NCBI GenBank assembly: GCA_003228685.1
Contig: QIFC01000015.1
Span: 1-53,374, forward strand
Source: Chloroflexota bacterium
Lineage (GTDB): Bacteria; Chloroflexota; Dehalococcoidia; DSTF01; RBG-16-68-14
DNA length: 53,374 nt
Reading direction: 5' to 3'
Of the stretch, positions 17,541 through 26,425 are shown one piece after another (position 1 is the stretch's first letter; every line of letters begins with the position of its first letter). The translations under genes were made by a program, and so were the position numbers. The notes under the pieces are model-generated. The model made no database searches and was not told the DNA's origin. It worked only from the letters and a program-made list of their open reading frames with translations.

Positions 17541-19331
17541 ATGAGGAACGGAACGGTGCTGGGCGCGCATCTCAGCGACGCTGAACACATTCAGTTTTAC
17601 GTCTGGGCGCCACAGGCGGTCAAGGTTGAGGTTGAGACCTATCCAGCCCGCGGTAGCCTCCTTCGATACGAGATGGCGAAGGACGAGCAGGGCGTGTGGA
17701 GCGCCGACCTCGAGGGCGCGCCGGGCCTCCTCTATCGCTTTCGCCTGAACGAGGAGTGGGGCTACCCCGACCCATACTCTCGGAGCCAGCCGGAAGGGGT
17801 CCACGGCCCATCGCAGGTTGTCGACCCGTCAGCGTTCGCCTGGTCCGACGAAGGCTGGCAAGGGCTGAATCGCGACTCTCTCGTCATCTACGAACTGCAC
17901 ATTGGCGCCTACACGGGAACGGGCACGTTCGACGCCCTGATTCTCGAGCTAGCATCGCTGAAAGACCTTGGTGTATCGGCCATCGAGTTGATGCCGGTCA
18001 ACGAGTTCCCCGGCCGGCGCAACTGGGGTTACGACGGCGTTTCACTCTTGGCCCCGAGCAGCGTCTACGGCGGCCCGGAAGGGCTGCGCCGGCTCGTCGA
18101 TGCGGCGCACCAGCAGGGCCTCGGCGTGATGCTGGACGTGGTCTACAATCACCTTGGGCCGGACGGCAACTACCTGGCACAGTACTCAGACAGCTACTTC
18201 ACGAGTCGCTACCAGACGCCGTGGGGCGACGCGCTGAACTTTGACGGGGAGGGTTCTGAGTGGACGCGACGCCTGGTGATCGATAGCGCGCTGATGTGGT
18301 TCGACGAGTACCACATCGATGGCCTGCGGCTCGACGCGACGCAGGAGATTTACGACAGTAGCGAGACGCACATTCTGGCGGAACTTGCCGTAGCGACCGA
18401 GAGACGCCGCCCGCGCCCCATCTTGATCGCGGAACACGAGCGCAACCAACTCCGCATCGTTACGCCGCGCGAGTCCGAAGGCTACGGTCTGGACGGCCTC
18501 TGGCTGGACGACTTCCATCATTCAGCCCACGTCCTCCTCACCGGCGAGCGCACGGGTTATCTCGATCGTTTTCGGGGCGTGACCGGCGAGCTGGCCAGCA
18601 TTCTTCGGGCTGGGGCGCTCTACGAGCAGGACCAGGCGCTGGCGTTGCCACCGGACCGGTTCCTCTTCTGTTTGCAGAACCACGACCAGGTGGGAAACCG
18701 TCCGCAGGGAGAGAGGTTGGGCCACCTGATCGACCTGGAACGTTACAAGGCTGCCTACGCGCTGCTGCTGCTCTCGCCATATACTCCGCTGATCTTCATG
18801 GGCGACGAGTTCGCGGCTTCGTCGCCGTTCCTGTTCTTCACCGACCACAAGGAGGAGCTGGCGGATCAAATCATGGCAGGGAGGCGCGAAGAATTCGCAA
18901 AGACGTGGTTGGGAGTAGAGATCGTAGACCCGCAGGCTGAAGAGACATTCGTTCGCTCGCAGATCGATCCCTCGGAACGCGAACGGCCGCCGCACGATGG
19001 CGTGTGGCGGCTGTTTCGCGAGCTGCTGCGAATTCGCGGTGAGATCGGACCGGCGGCCGGGCGGGAGGTGGTGTCGCTTGGGGATCAGGTGATTGGCATG
19101 TCGCGAGGTGAAGGAGCCGCAAAGGTCGCAGTCGTCGCGAACTTTGGTGACGAAACGCGGGTGAAGATCGGCGATTTGGGCGGCTCGGTCTCCTCTCTGC
19201 AGCCGAGTCTCTGCACAGCGGATGCGCAGTTCTCTGGGCCAGGAGTCGACCACAAGCCGTTGAGTGCGGACTCGGATGGGTCCGTGCGCTTGCCTCCGTG
19301 TGCGGCCGTGGCCTGGAAGGCGGTCTCATGA
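17541..19331 (+). CDS. treZ: Malto-oligosyltrehalose trehalohydrolase
   Basis: This 596-residue GH13 enzyme has an N-terminal beta-sandwich (FYVWAPQAVKVEVE, residues about 14-90), the barrel with DVVYNHLGPDGNY, the nucleophile region GLRLDATQEI, the acid in LIAEHERN, and QNHDQVGNRPQG, a signature of TreZ rather than branching enzyme. It releases trehalose from maltooligosyl-trehalose in the cytoplasm. Its usual partner TreY is not in the window. A TACACT hexamer nine bases before the ATG and no Shine-Dalgarno site suggest leaderless expression. Its stop overlaps the next start (ATGA), so the two are coupled. Confidence 0.9.
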   Translation: MRNGTVLGAHLSDAEHIQFYVWAPQAVKVEVETYPARGSLLRYEMAKDEQGVWSADLEGAPGLLYRFRLNEEWGYPDPYSRSQPEGVHGPSQVVDPSAFAWSDEGWQGLNRDSLVIYELHIGAYTGTGTFDALILELASLKDLGVSAIELMPVNEFPGRRNWGYDGVSLLAPSSVYGGPEGLRRLVDAAHQQGLGVMLDVVYNHLGPDGNYLAQYSDSYFTSRYQTPWGDALNFDGEGSEWTRRLVIDSALMWFDEYHIDGLRLDATQEIYDSSETHILAELAVATERRRPRPILIAEHERNQLRIVTPRESEGYGLDGLWLDDFHHSAHVLLTGERTGYLDRFRGVTGELASILRAGALYEQDQALALPPDRFLFCLQNHDQVGNRPQGERLGHLIDLERYKAAYALLLLSPYTPLIFMGDEFAASSPFLFFTDHKEELADQIMAGRREEFAKTWLGVEIVDPQAEETFVRSQIDPSERERPPHDGVWRLFRELLRIRGEIGPAAGREVVSLGDQVIGMSRGEGAAKVAVVANFGDETRVKIGDLGGSVSSLQPSLCTADAQFSGPGVDHKPLSADSDGSVRLPPCAAVAWKAVS

Positions 19332-20740
19332 TCGGCGACGTGCCGTCCTACGACTTCGACGTCGTGGTCGCCGGCGGTGGCATCGCGGGGCTGTGCGCCG
19401 CGCTGACGGCCCGCGAGGCGGGCGCCAAGGTGATGCTCGCCGAGAAGGCGCCGCTGGCCGAGCGTGGCGGCAACACGCGCTTCGCGGACGCGCAAATGCG
19501 CTTCCCGCACGAGGCCGACGAATACGGCGCCCGGACGTACACCGAAGAAGAGATGATCGCGGACCTGATGCGCATCTCACGCGACAGGGCAAACCGCGAA
19601 CTGATCGAGACGCTCGTCAGGAACGCGAGCGACACGGTCGACTGGCTCACGGAGCTTGGCATCGAGTGGGAGCCGGGCTACCCGCACACGGCGGGCTACC
19701 GGCGCTCGCCGAAGGCGGGAGGCCAGGGGCTGGTCGACACGCTGTTCAGGCGGCTGGATGGGCGCGGAGGCGTGAGCGCGTACGAGACGGCGGCAGCCGA
19801 ATTGCTGACCGATGCGTCGAGTGTGGTGACTGGAGTTCGCTGTTCCTCGCCGGACGGTGTTGTCGATCTGCATGCGCGCGGGGGTGTCGTCCTGGCGTGC
19901 GGAGGTTTTCAGGCGAACGTGCAGATGCGGGTGGCGCATTTAGGGCGCTTCGCCGATTCGCTGATCCTGCGGGGGAGCAGGTTCAACACGGGCGAAGGCA
20001 TCCAGATGGCGCTGGCTATCGGCGCGCAGCCGGCTGGCCAGTGGGGAGACTACCATTCGGCGGTGATCGATGCCAGGTCGCCAGCCGTCGAGTGCGGCGT
20101 GACGGCGCTCTACAACTTCCAGATGGGCATCATTGTGGACGGGGAGGGGAAGCGCTTCCTGGACGAAGGCGAGGACTTTCGCGACCATACGTACGTCAAA
20201 TTCGGCAAGGCGATCATCGAGCAGGCCGACGGCGCCGCGTTCTGCATCTTCGACCAGCAGATGGTACAGCGCGAGGAGTTCGCGCGTGCGTGGCGGCCGG
20301 TTGGGCCGCCGATCGAAGCGACATCGATACGTGAACTCGCGACGGCGCTTTCGATCGCTCCCGAACAACTGGCGCGGACGGTGGACGATTACAACCGGGC
20401 CGTGCAGCCGGGAGCACTCGATCTCGACCGGCTGGATGGCAAGCACACGGAGGGCCTCACTCCCGCTAAGTCGAACTGGGCGATGCGGTTGGAGGAGCCG
20501 CCGTTCGTCGCTATCCCAGTGACAGGTGGCATCACGTTCACGTTCGGCGGGCTCAAGGTGGACTCAGCCGCACGCGTGATCGACGTTGCGGAGAGGCCGA
20601 TCACGGGACTCTATGCGGCGGGCGAGCCGATGGGGGAGATCTTCTACCACAACTACCCTGGAGCGTCGTCCGTAATCAGGGGCGCGGTATTCGGCCGCAT
20701 CGCGGGCCGGAACGCGGCGGAGCGTGTGACAGGCGGCTAG
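19328..20740 (+). CDS. FAD-dependent flavoprotein of the fumarate reductase/TcuA family
   Basis: This 470-residue protein opens with the FAD-binding DVVVAGGGIAGLCAALTAREAGAKV and continues with the fumarate-reductase-type substrate domain. The C-terminal second FAD motif is TGLYAAGEPMGEIFYHNYPGASSVIRGAVFGRIAG. The layout and NYPG motif resemble tricarballylate dehydrogenase (TcuA) and related soluble dehydrogenases. It has no iron-sulfur or membrane anchor domain. The substrate is unknown; a dicarboxylate or tricarboxylate is likely from the family. ATG 19328 is chosen because it overlaps the treZ stop by four bases. The functional link with treZ is unclear. Confidence 0.8.
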   Translation: MIGDVPSYDFDVVVAGGGIAGLCAALTAREAGAKVMLAEKAPLAERGGNTRFADAQMRFPHEADEYGARTYTEEEMIADLMRISRDRANRELIETLVRNASDTVDWLTELGIEWEPGYPHTAGYRRSPKAGGQGLVDTLFRRLDGRGGVSAYETAAAELLTDASSVVTGVRCSSPDGVVDLHARGGVVLACGGFQANVQMRVAHLGRFADSLILRGSRFNTGEGIQMALAIGAQPAGQWGDYHSAVIDARSPAVECGVTALYNFQMGIIVDGEGKRFLDEGEDFRDHTYVKFGKAIIEQADGAAFCIFDQQMVQREEFARAWRPVGPPIEATSIRELATALSIAPEQLARTVDDYNRAVQPGALDLDRLDGKHTEGLTPAKSNWAMRLEEPPFVAIPVTGGITFTFGGLKVDSAARVIDVAERPITGLYAAGEPMGEIFYHNYPGASSVIRGAVFGRIAGRNAAERVTGG

Positions 20741-20785
20741 GTCTTGTCCGAGTCTGGTTCGTTTGCTAACGTTCCCGGGATAGTA

Positions 20786-20903
20786 CCTCGGTGACTTTAG
20801 CGAGATGGAACCACCCGTTCCCATCCCGAACACGGAAGTGAAACGTCTCAGCGCTGACGATACTGGAGGGGCAACTCTCGGGGAAAATAGGTCGTCGCCG
20901 GGG
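20786..20903 (+). rRNA. rrf: 5S ribosomal RNA
   Basis: The loop A-helix II-loop B core (GACTTTAGCGAGATGGAACC, then CCCGTTCCCATCCCGAACAC, then GGAAGTGAAACGTC) is characteristic of bacterial 5S rRNA. The ends CCTCGGTG (20786) and CGCCGGGG (20903) pair as helix I. The length of 118 nt is normal. A T-rich run (TTATCTTTTCCTTT) downstream may end transcription. No 16S or 23S gene is adjacent: the gene stands alone between a flavoprotein and a convergent MFS carrier. Confidence 0.92.
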
Positions 20904-20929
20904 TGCTTATCTTTTCCTTTGCCATTGCT

Positions 20930-22204
20930 TTACGGCTCCGCGGCTGCCTCTTGCCGCGCACCCCGATCTACATCCCTGGGGACTGTCTCTTTGGCGAAGA
21001 GCGCGAACGCCATTACGCCGGCCACCATCAATGCTGCGTTGAACAGCAGAGGCAAGCGGAAGCTGTCGGTCGTGTCGGCGATCCAGCCCAGCAGGAGCGG
21101 CCCGACTACGAACCCAATGTCACTGTAGGTGCGAAAGAGCCCCATGCCGAGCCCGCGCGCGTCTTCCGGAATGACGTCGGCCGCGTAGGCCGCAGGCGCA
21201 GGGCCGCTGATGCCGGTGCCTAGCGCCAGCAGCACGGCGGCAACGAGAAAGATGCCTAGGCTATCGGTGAACGCGAAGAGACAGAGCGCACCCGCCGCCA
21301 GCAGCGCGCTGGGCACGATGGTGCGTTTCCGTCCGAATCGGTCCGCCCATACACCGGCAGGCACGATCGTCAGAAGGTTGATGAACGCCATCATGGCGAA
21401 GATGGCCCCGAGCGCGCCCGCAGTGAGGCCGAACTCGTCGTTTCCCAACAGCGGCAGCATGGTCTGTCGAGCGCCCGTCCGAGTGAAGAAGATGCTGAAC
21501 GTCACCATGCTCACGAGCAGTAATCCCTTGTTGGCCAACAGCGGCCGAAGTGCGACAGAGGCCGCGTGCGATGCATGCTCTTTGGCCGAGGCCGCCAGCT
21601 TAGCTCTACCGCCGGTTTCCGGGATCACGCGGAGCGCCCACAAGGCACTGATGGCGGAGAGCGCTCCTACTAGATAGAACGGCGCTCGCAAACCGAACAG
21701 CTCCGCTGTTAGGCCTCCCACGGCCGGACCGATGCTCACGCCGACGAGGAGGCTGCCGAGATGCAGACTGATGTTGCGCCCACGATTCTCTGGCGTGGAG
21801 ATGTCGGCGATCACGGTGAGGCCGGCGGTCATGAACATGGCCGATCCGACGCCCGCGATGAACCGATAGGCGAGCAGCGCCCAGATGTCGCCGGCGATGG
21901 CCGACAGGAACGTCCCCAGGGCGGTAACGGTAGCCCCGCCCACCAGGAACAGCCGCCTCCCAAAGCGGTCAGACAGGAATCCAGAAGGCAGGTTGAAAAG
22001 GATACGAGCGAGCCCGAACACGCTGATGGTAGCGCCGATCATCGCGGTGGTTACCCCAAAGTCCTTGGCGTAAAGCGGCAGCACGGGGGCGATCACTCCC
22101 TGGCCGAGCATGGTGATACCCGTCGCGACGCAGATCATGAGGAGCGCTGAGTTCTCGCGGAGCGGGTCGACGACCTGCCTGCGGATGACGGAGTACAGAG
22201 CCAT
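20930..22204 (-). CDS. Major facilitator superfamily transporter
   Basis: This 424-residue protein has 12 predicted membrane helices. The family loop motifs are GFLSDRFGRRLFLVG (after helix 2) and its repeat GVWADRFGRKRTIV (after helix 8), and a DHA1-type antiporter motif VGPAVGG-like sequence, SIGPAVGGLTAE, is in helix 5. It is probably a proton-driven exporter of drugs or metabolites; the substrate is unknown. ATG 22204 is taken as start; GTG 22216 is in frame and possible. TACTAT lies 13 bases before the ATG with no clear ribosome site. It converges on the 5S gene. Confidence 0.85.
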   Translation of the reverse strand: MALYSVIRRQVVDPLRENSALLMICVATGITMLGQGVIAPVLPLYAKDFGVTTAMIGATISVFGLARILFNLPSGFLSDRFGRRLFLVGGATVTALGTFLSAIAGDIWALLAYRFIAGVGSAMFMTAGLTVIADISTPENRGRNISLHLGSLLVGVSIGPAVGGLTAELFGLRAPFYLVGALSAISALWALRVIPETGGRAKLAASAKEHASHAASVALRPLLANKGLLLVSMVTFSIFFTRTGARQTMLPLLGNDEFGLTAGALGAIFAMMAFINLLTIVPAGVWADRFGRKRTIVPSALLAAGALCLFAFTDSLGIFLVAAVLLALGTGISGPAPAAYAADVIPEDARGLGMGLFRTYSDIGFVVGPLLLGWIADTTDSFRLPLLFNAALMVAGVMAFALFAKETVPRDVDRGARQEAAAEP

Positions 22205-22277
22205 ACCAGGCGCCACTATAGTACTAGGACGTCTAGGCGGGCGGTGAGGCGGGCGCTCCGCTATCCGACGGGAGGTA

Positions 22278-22296
22278 GAGGCCCCCAGGGGGCCTC
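22278..22296. other. Perfect short palindrome between divergent genes
   Basis: GAGGCCCCC-A-GGGGGCCTC is a 9-bp stem with a one-base centre, between the MFS and lipoprotein starts. As RNA it would need to open a small loop. As DNA it could be an operator. Nothing else in the gap was recognised. Confidence 0.4.
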
Positions 22297-22344
22297 ATCG
22301 TTATGGTCTGCCTCCACGCCCGTTTGAAAGGTGGAGGAGTCTTA

Positions 22345-22968
22345 ATGATCCGATCCATCTTCGCTGTCCTCAGCGGCATCCTGATCATGGCGGCATTGTC
22401 CGCCTGTGGAGGCGCCGTGGCAGACCTGGAGGACGCAGCGATTTCATCGCGCGATGTTCCCGAGGCGTGGTTGCCTGCGGACCTCGATGATACGAAGGGA
22501 CAGGCGTTGTGGGACGCGCTACCGGCGTTGCTTACTGAGAACGCGGAGGCTCGCCTGATCCTGCACGCGTTCAAGGCCGAGTCCGGCCTTCATGGCGCCG
22601 CTACGCTGCTGATTGAGACAGACAACGCTGCCGCGATCCCGGAAGCGGCTCAGAATAATACTACCCTGGGGCCGCTTAGCCTGCTCCTGGAACGCGAGGA
22701 CGCCTTGCTGTTGCCCGACCCGAGAGGCGGCGACCCGAACGCCTACTTCGCGGCGAGCGAGACGCCCCTGCCAGGGTCGATTCGTTCACGCCTCATCCGG
22801 CTGATGGATGAGGAACTGGTGCACTCTGACAGCCTGACGTTCAGCGTCGGCAACGTGCTCGCGGTGGTGACGGTCTGGTATCCGGAGAAAGAAGGGCCGA
22901 TTGAGGATGTGAACGAGATCGCCGCCAGCGTCGAAACACGACTCCAGTCTCTGGTGACCGGCAGCTAG
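22345..22968 (+). CDS. Predicted lipoprotein, function unknown
   Basis: This 207-residue protein has a lipoprotein signal (MIRSIFAVLSGILIMAALSAC, lipidated Cys21). The mature part is mixed alpha/beta with no recognised family: an early DVPEAWLPADL segment, a hydrophobic strand LHGAATLLIET, and a late NVLAVVTVWYP strand. ATG 22345 is chosen over 22303 because GGTGGAGGAGT lies just upstream and the signal peptide then begins correctly. The stop overlaps the stop of the convergent glutamate dehydrogenase gene by four bases. Confidence 0.7.
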   Translation: MIRSIFAVLSGILIMAALSACGGAVADLEDAAISSRDVPEAWLPADLDDTKGQALWDALPALLTENAEARLILHAFKAESGLHGAATLLIETDNAAAIPEAAQNNTTLGPLSLLLEREDALLLPDPRGGDPNAYFAASETPLPGSIRSRLIRLMDEELVHSDSLTFSVGNVLAVVTVWYPEKEGPIEDVNEIAASVETRLQSLVTGS

Positions 22969-24221
22969 ACGAAGCCCCTCATTGTTATCGCCTCGGCCAC
23001 ACGTTTGACCGCGAGGAGATAGGCGCCGCGCCGCATCGGGATTCTGCGCTCCCGGGATAGGTCGCTGACCGAGCGGTACGCTTGTGTGATCCTGGTTGCC
23101 AGCTCCCCGTTCACTTGCTTCTCTTCCCATCTGAACTGCTGGATGTTCTGCGTCCACTCGAAGTAGGAAACGATCACGCCGCCCGCGTTGGCGAGAATAT
23201 CGGGCACGATCAGGGTGCCACGCTGGGTCAATGCATCGTCAGCCTCGGTCGTAAGCGGGTGGTTGGCGGCTTCGATGATGATGTCGGCACGCACGTTGTC
23301 GCAGTTGGCGGTTGTAATCGCGTCACCATTGGCCGCCGGGATGAGGACGTCGCAGGGGAGCGAGAGAAGCTCTTCATTGGTTATCGCGCTGGCCCCAGGG
23401 AATTCCGAGACGAGGCCTCCGTCGTTGACGTGGTTCATGACCGCGGTGATGTCGAGGCCGGTCTCATCATAGGTCGCACCGGTGATGTCGCTGACAGCAA
23501 CAACTGGGAAGCCTGCTTCGTCCGCGATTCTGGCGGCCCAAGAGCCGACGTTGCCAAAGCCCTGGACCGCGACTGACTGCGTCTTGGGATCGCGGCCAAG
23601 ATCACGACAGAGCTGCTGCAGTACGAGCACCACGCCGCGTCCTGTAGCTGCCTCCCGCCCCAGCGAGCCGCCGAGGGCGACCGGCTTCCCTGTGACAATG
23701 CCAGGCGTGTAGCCCTCCAGTTGTCCGTACGCGTCCATCATCCAGGCCATGGTCTGAGCGTTGGTCCCCATGTCGGGCGCGGGGATGTCGCGATTGATGC
23801 CGATCAGGTGAGCGATATTCTGCGTGTAGCGCCGAGTCACGCGATTCAGCTCTGAGACGCTCAACTGGGCCGGGTCGCACTGGACGCCGCCCTTTGCGCC
23901 GCCGAACGGTACGTCCACGAGGGCGCACTTCCATGTCATCAACGAGGCGAGTGTTCGCACTTCGTCGAGATCAGCCTCTGGGTGGAAGCGCACGCCGCCT
24001 TTGTATGGCCCTCGCGCGCCGTTGTGCTGGACGCGGATCCCGGAGAAAACGGAGACTGAACCGTCGTCCATTCGGACTGGCACCTGAACGTGCAGTTCTC
24101 GGTGCGGCCGGCGGAGCAGAAGCAGCACGTCGTCGCGCAGATTCAGCTCCTCGGCCGTCGATTCAAGGAGTTCGACGGCGTCGTCGTACCCCGTCGTCTC
24201 CGTGGCTGGGACCGTCACCAT
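22965..24221 (-). CDS. gdhA: Glutamate dehydrogenase (Glu/Leu/Phe/Val dehydrogenase family)
   Basis: This 418-residue enzyme has the amino-acid dehydrogenase signature: PYKGGVRFHP (substrate Lys), VDVPFGGAKGGV (catalytic Lys), DIPAPDMGTN (catalytic Asp), and the NAD(P)-binding motif VQGFGNVGSWAA. The length and the motif NDGGxxS-type loops fit hexameric glutamate dehydrogenase, which interconverts glutamate with 2-oxoglutarate and ammonia in the cytoplasm. ATG 24221 gives the normal N-terminus; GGAAGGAG lies about 13 bases upstream, a little far. The frame extends to 24314 without support. Confidence 0.88.
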   Translation of the reverse strand: MVTVPATETTGYDDAVELLESTAEELNLRDDVLLLLRRPHRELHVQVPVRMDDGSVSVFSGIRVQHNGARGPYKGGVRFHPEADLDEVRTLASLMTWKCALVDVPFGGAKGGVQCDPAQLSVSELNRVTRRYTQNIAHLIGINRDIPAPDMGTNAQTMAWMMDAYGQLEGYTPGIVTGKPVALGGSLGREAATGRGVVLVLQQLCRDLGRDPKTQSVAVQGFGNVGSWAARIADEAGFPVVAVSDITGATYDETGLDITAVMNHVNDGGLVSEFPGASAITNEELLSLPCDVLIPAANGDAITTANCDNVRADIIIEAANHPLTTEADDALTQRGTLIVPDILANAGGVIVSYFEWTQNIQQFRWEEKQVNGELATRITQAYRSVSDLSRERRIPMRRGAYLLAVKRVAEAITMRGFV

Positions 24222-24337
24222 GTGCGGAATGCCTCTCCTTCCGTCTAGGTTCATTGTCGGTAGGCGCGCCTCACCATGAGAGGGTAGGGCGGGAACATGG
24301 ACAGATTGGGGCAAGCCCTACTGACACGATGGGGGTG

Positions 24338-24367
24338 TTGACAGCGACAATGTCAGAAGCGTATGCC
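24338..24367 (+). promoter_or_regulatory. Possible promoter of the GT87-like gene
   Basis: TTGACA (24338-24343) and TATGCC (24362-24367) with an 18-base spacer. The -35 lies within an inverted repeat TGACA-N7-TGTCA that could bind a regulator. The ribosome site AGGAAGGAG follows before the GTG start. Confidence 0.35.
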
Positions 24368-24405
24368 GGGCCTTCAGGCCGTTCCTTTAGGAAGGAGCCT
24401 CAATT

Positions 24406-26169
24406 GTGACTGCTCTCGCACCGAGCGCGTTCGCGCGCTGGCGACCGGCCTTTGGGCGTCCTACAGCCCTCGGCGCTCTCGCTTCAGTTTCGCTCTTCAT
24501 CTTCATTGGGATTGAGCTGGCGGTGCTTGTGACCGTACTGCCGACGACGGTCGAGCAGTGGTGGACCGCTAGTAGCACCGGCGACTTTGGCAACTTCTAC
24601 GAAGATGCGAAGAACTTGGACGTGAACGGACTGTACAGTCCAGGGCTTTCGCTCTTGATGTACCCGCTCACGTGGCTGAGCGTGAACAACGCGTATCGTG
24701 TGTACGTCGCCCTGGGAGGTGTGGCGCTGCTGGCCGTCGCCTACCTGGCCCAGAGGGGTATCGCGCTGCCGGAAGGGCGCATTGCGATGGCGCTGGGCGT
24801 CGTCAGCATCCCGCAGCTGCACTGGGCGCTCCGCCTGGGCCACTTCACGACGATCATTGCACTGGTGGCGCTCAGTGGCTTCCTCTTGCTCCGTAAGCAT
24901 CCGATACTGGCCGGGCTCTGCTTCGCGCTACTGGTGTTGAAGCCGCAGTATGCCGTGATCCCCGCCCTCTATCTACTGTGGACGCGAAACGGTAGGGCGC
25001 TGGCAGCGATGGCGGCCGGGGCGCTCGTGATTGAAGTGGCGGGATTCGCGGCCGTGGGCTTCAGCGCCATCGGTCCGTATCTGGGTGCTTTCTTCGATCT
25101 GAGCGCGGATGCTCGCGACAACTTGCTGCCATATCAGCAGTCTTGGCAATACGCATGGCAGGGCTTCCTGATTAGCGCTGGCATTGAGCCGCACCCGCTG
25201 GTTGTTATCGACCTCTCGCTGCTGAGTCTCGGTGTGGTGGTGGTCGCCTGGGCGCGGGGCACGCGAACGGCGGCGATCACGGCGGCGGCCCTTGGGATGC
25301 TGATCGTGACGCCGTACGCAAACTTCTATGACTGGGGGCTGTTAGTGGTTGCGGCGGTGCTGTTGCTGCGGACGGACGTGCGCTGGCAGGCGGCCATCCC
25401 CGTAGTCCTGGCCGGCGTCTACGTTGGTCTGCTGGCGACCCAGGCCGCGACGCCGTTCCCGGCGGTGGATGTGGTGTTGGGCGTCATTTCGCCGGATGGC
25501 TCCGTCGATGTCCTACCGGCCAACTACGTGGCGACCACGAATGGCATCTACTGGATCACGCCGCTGGTGCTGGGCATTGTGGCGCTGCTGGCGTTCGCCG
25601 GCCGCAAGCCATCTCCAAGCGAAGAAACGGCTGCCGTGGCGGAAGAAGCCTCGGACGAGCTACCGCCAGGGCGTGAAAGGCTGGGAGCGCTGGCTTGGAT
25701 CGGGCTCGCTGTGGTGATCGTGCCTGCCGCTTACTTCACGTCGGCGTTTTACGGGGAGGCTCCTCCCTTCAAGACAGCGTATGACCCGTTCGCACCTTCG
25801 GAGATTAGGAAGCAAGTACCGGCGGACTTCCCGCTGCCAGAAGACGCGGAACTCCTGGACGCGAGACCGGGCGAGGAGTTGCCGTTTCACGTGGAGTGGA
25901 CGAGCGCTGACGCGGTAAGCGAGATATCCGTGCTTTACGAGGAGCTGATCGCCGGCGGTGACGTTTGGGAACTCATGCTGGCCGACGGGCCAGAAGCCTC
26001 CTATGACATCCGCCTCGCCAAGTTCACGTCGTTCGATTTCATGACCCACTGGGGCATGCTGTCCGTTACTGAGGCCGAAGAAGGGTCCCTCATCACACTT
26101 GACCTCTTCGTCACGCAGCTCATCACGGTCACGTCCGCCGCGGACGCGGGTACTGGAGAATCCCCGTAG
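24406..26169 (+). CDS. Multi-pass membrane glycosyltransferase (GT87/DUF2029-like) with extra C-terminal domain
   Basis: This 587-residue protein has about 10-12 transmembrane helices in residues 20-470. The first outer loop contains DFGNFYEDAKNL, resembling the catalytic Asp region of GT87 polyprenol-linked mannosyltransferases; LLVLKPQYAVIPALYLL is another family-like segment. The last 120 residues (from about 465) form a soluble extracytoplasmic domain starting PADFPLPEDAELLDARPG, which is not part of GT87. GTG 24406 is preceded by TAGGAAGGAGCC. It lies directly upstream of the archaellum genes in the same direction, so glycosylation of the filament is possible but unproven. Confidence 0.6.
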   Translation: MTALAPSAFARWRPAFGRPTALGALASVSLFIFIGIELAVLVTVLPTTVEQWWTASSTGDFGNFYEDAKNLDVNGLYSPGLSLLMYPLTWLSVNNAYRVYVALGGVALLAVAYLAQRGIALPEGRIAMALGVVSIPQLHWALRLGHFTTIIALVALSGFLLLRKHPILAGLCFALLVLKPQYAVIPALYLLWTRNGRALAAMAAGALVIEVAGFAAVGFSAIGPYLGAFFDLSADARDNLLPYQQSWQYAWQGFLISAGIEPHPLVVIDLSLLSLGVVVVAWARGTRTAAITAAALGMLIVTPYANFYDWGLLVVAAVLLLRTDVRWQAAIPVVLAGVYVGLLATQAATPFPAVDVVLGVISPDGSVDVLPANYVATTNGIYWITPLVLGIVALLAFAGRKPSPSEETAAVAEEASDELPPGRERLGALAWIGLAVVIVPAAYFTSAFYGEAPPFKTAYDPFAPSEIRKQVPADFPLPEDAELLDARPGEELPFHVEWTSADAVSEISVLYEELIAGGDVWELMLADGPEASYDIRLAKFTSFDFMTHWGMLSVTEAEEGSLITLDLFVTQLITVTSAADAGTGESP

Positions 26170-26269
26170 AGGACTCTGCCTAAGGGCGCCGCTCACGCAG
26201 GTTAGTGGTTCGCTCGACTCTCCAATCTCCATCCCTGAGGCGATGCTGCTACAGAACCCTAAACGTCGG

Positions 26270-26318
26270 GCAGGACGCCTGCGGAGAGGGACAACCGCGC
26301 GGTAGACGCTCTTGCAGG
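26270..26318 (+). promoter_or_regulatory. Leader with two mutually exclusive hairpins before the archaellin gene
   Basis: GCAGG (26270-26274), CCTGC (26278-26282) and GCAGG (26314-26318) allow either of two stems. The first is a small one with loop ACG; the second is a longer one in which CCTGC-GG-AGAG (26278-26288) pairs with CTCT-T-GCAGG (26309-26318). The 256-base gap 26170-26425 otherwise holds no gene, and it does not fit the c-di-GMP riboswitch consensus. Confidence 0.3.
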
Positions 26319-26425
26319 CACCACGCCGATGAGGGCAAGAAGGTAGCAACGGCCAATGAAGGCAGCGAGTCCAGAGCAGGAAATCCGGACCAACGCCAAC
26401 TGCGGCCAGCAGAAGGAGGATTGCA

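Noticed and set aside
26170..26425. c-di-GMP (GEMM) riboswitch before archaellin
   Set aside because: A GGACAACC-like stretch exists, but the GNRA loop and GACGCAAAGCC-type segment are missing.
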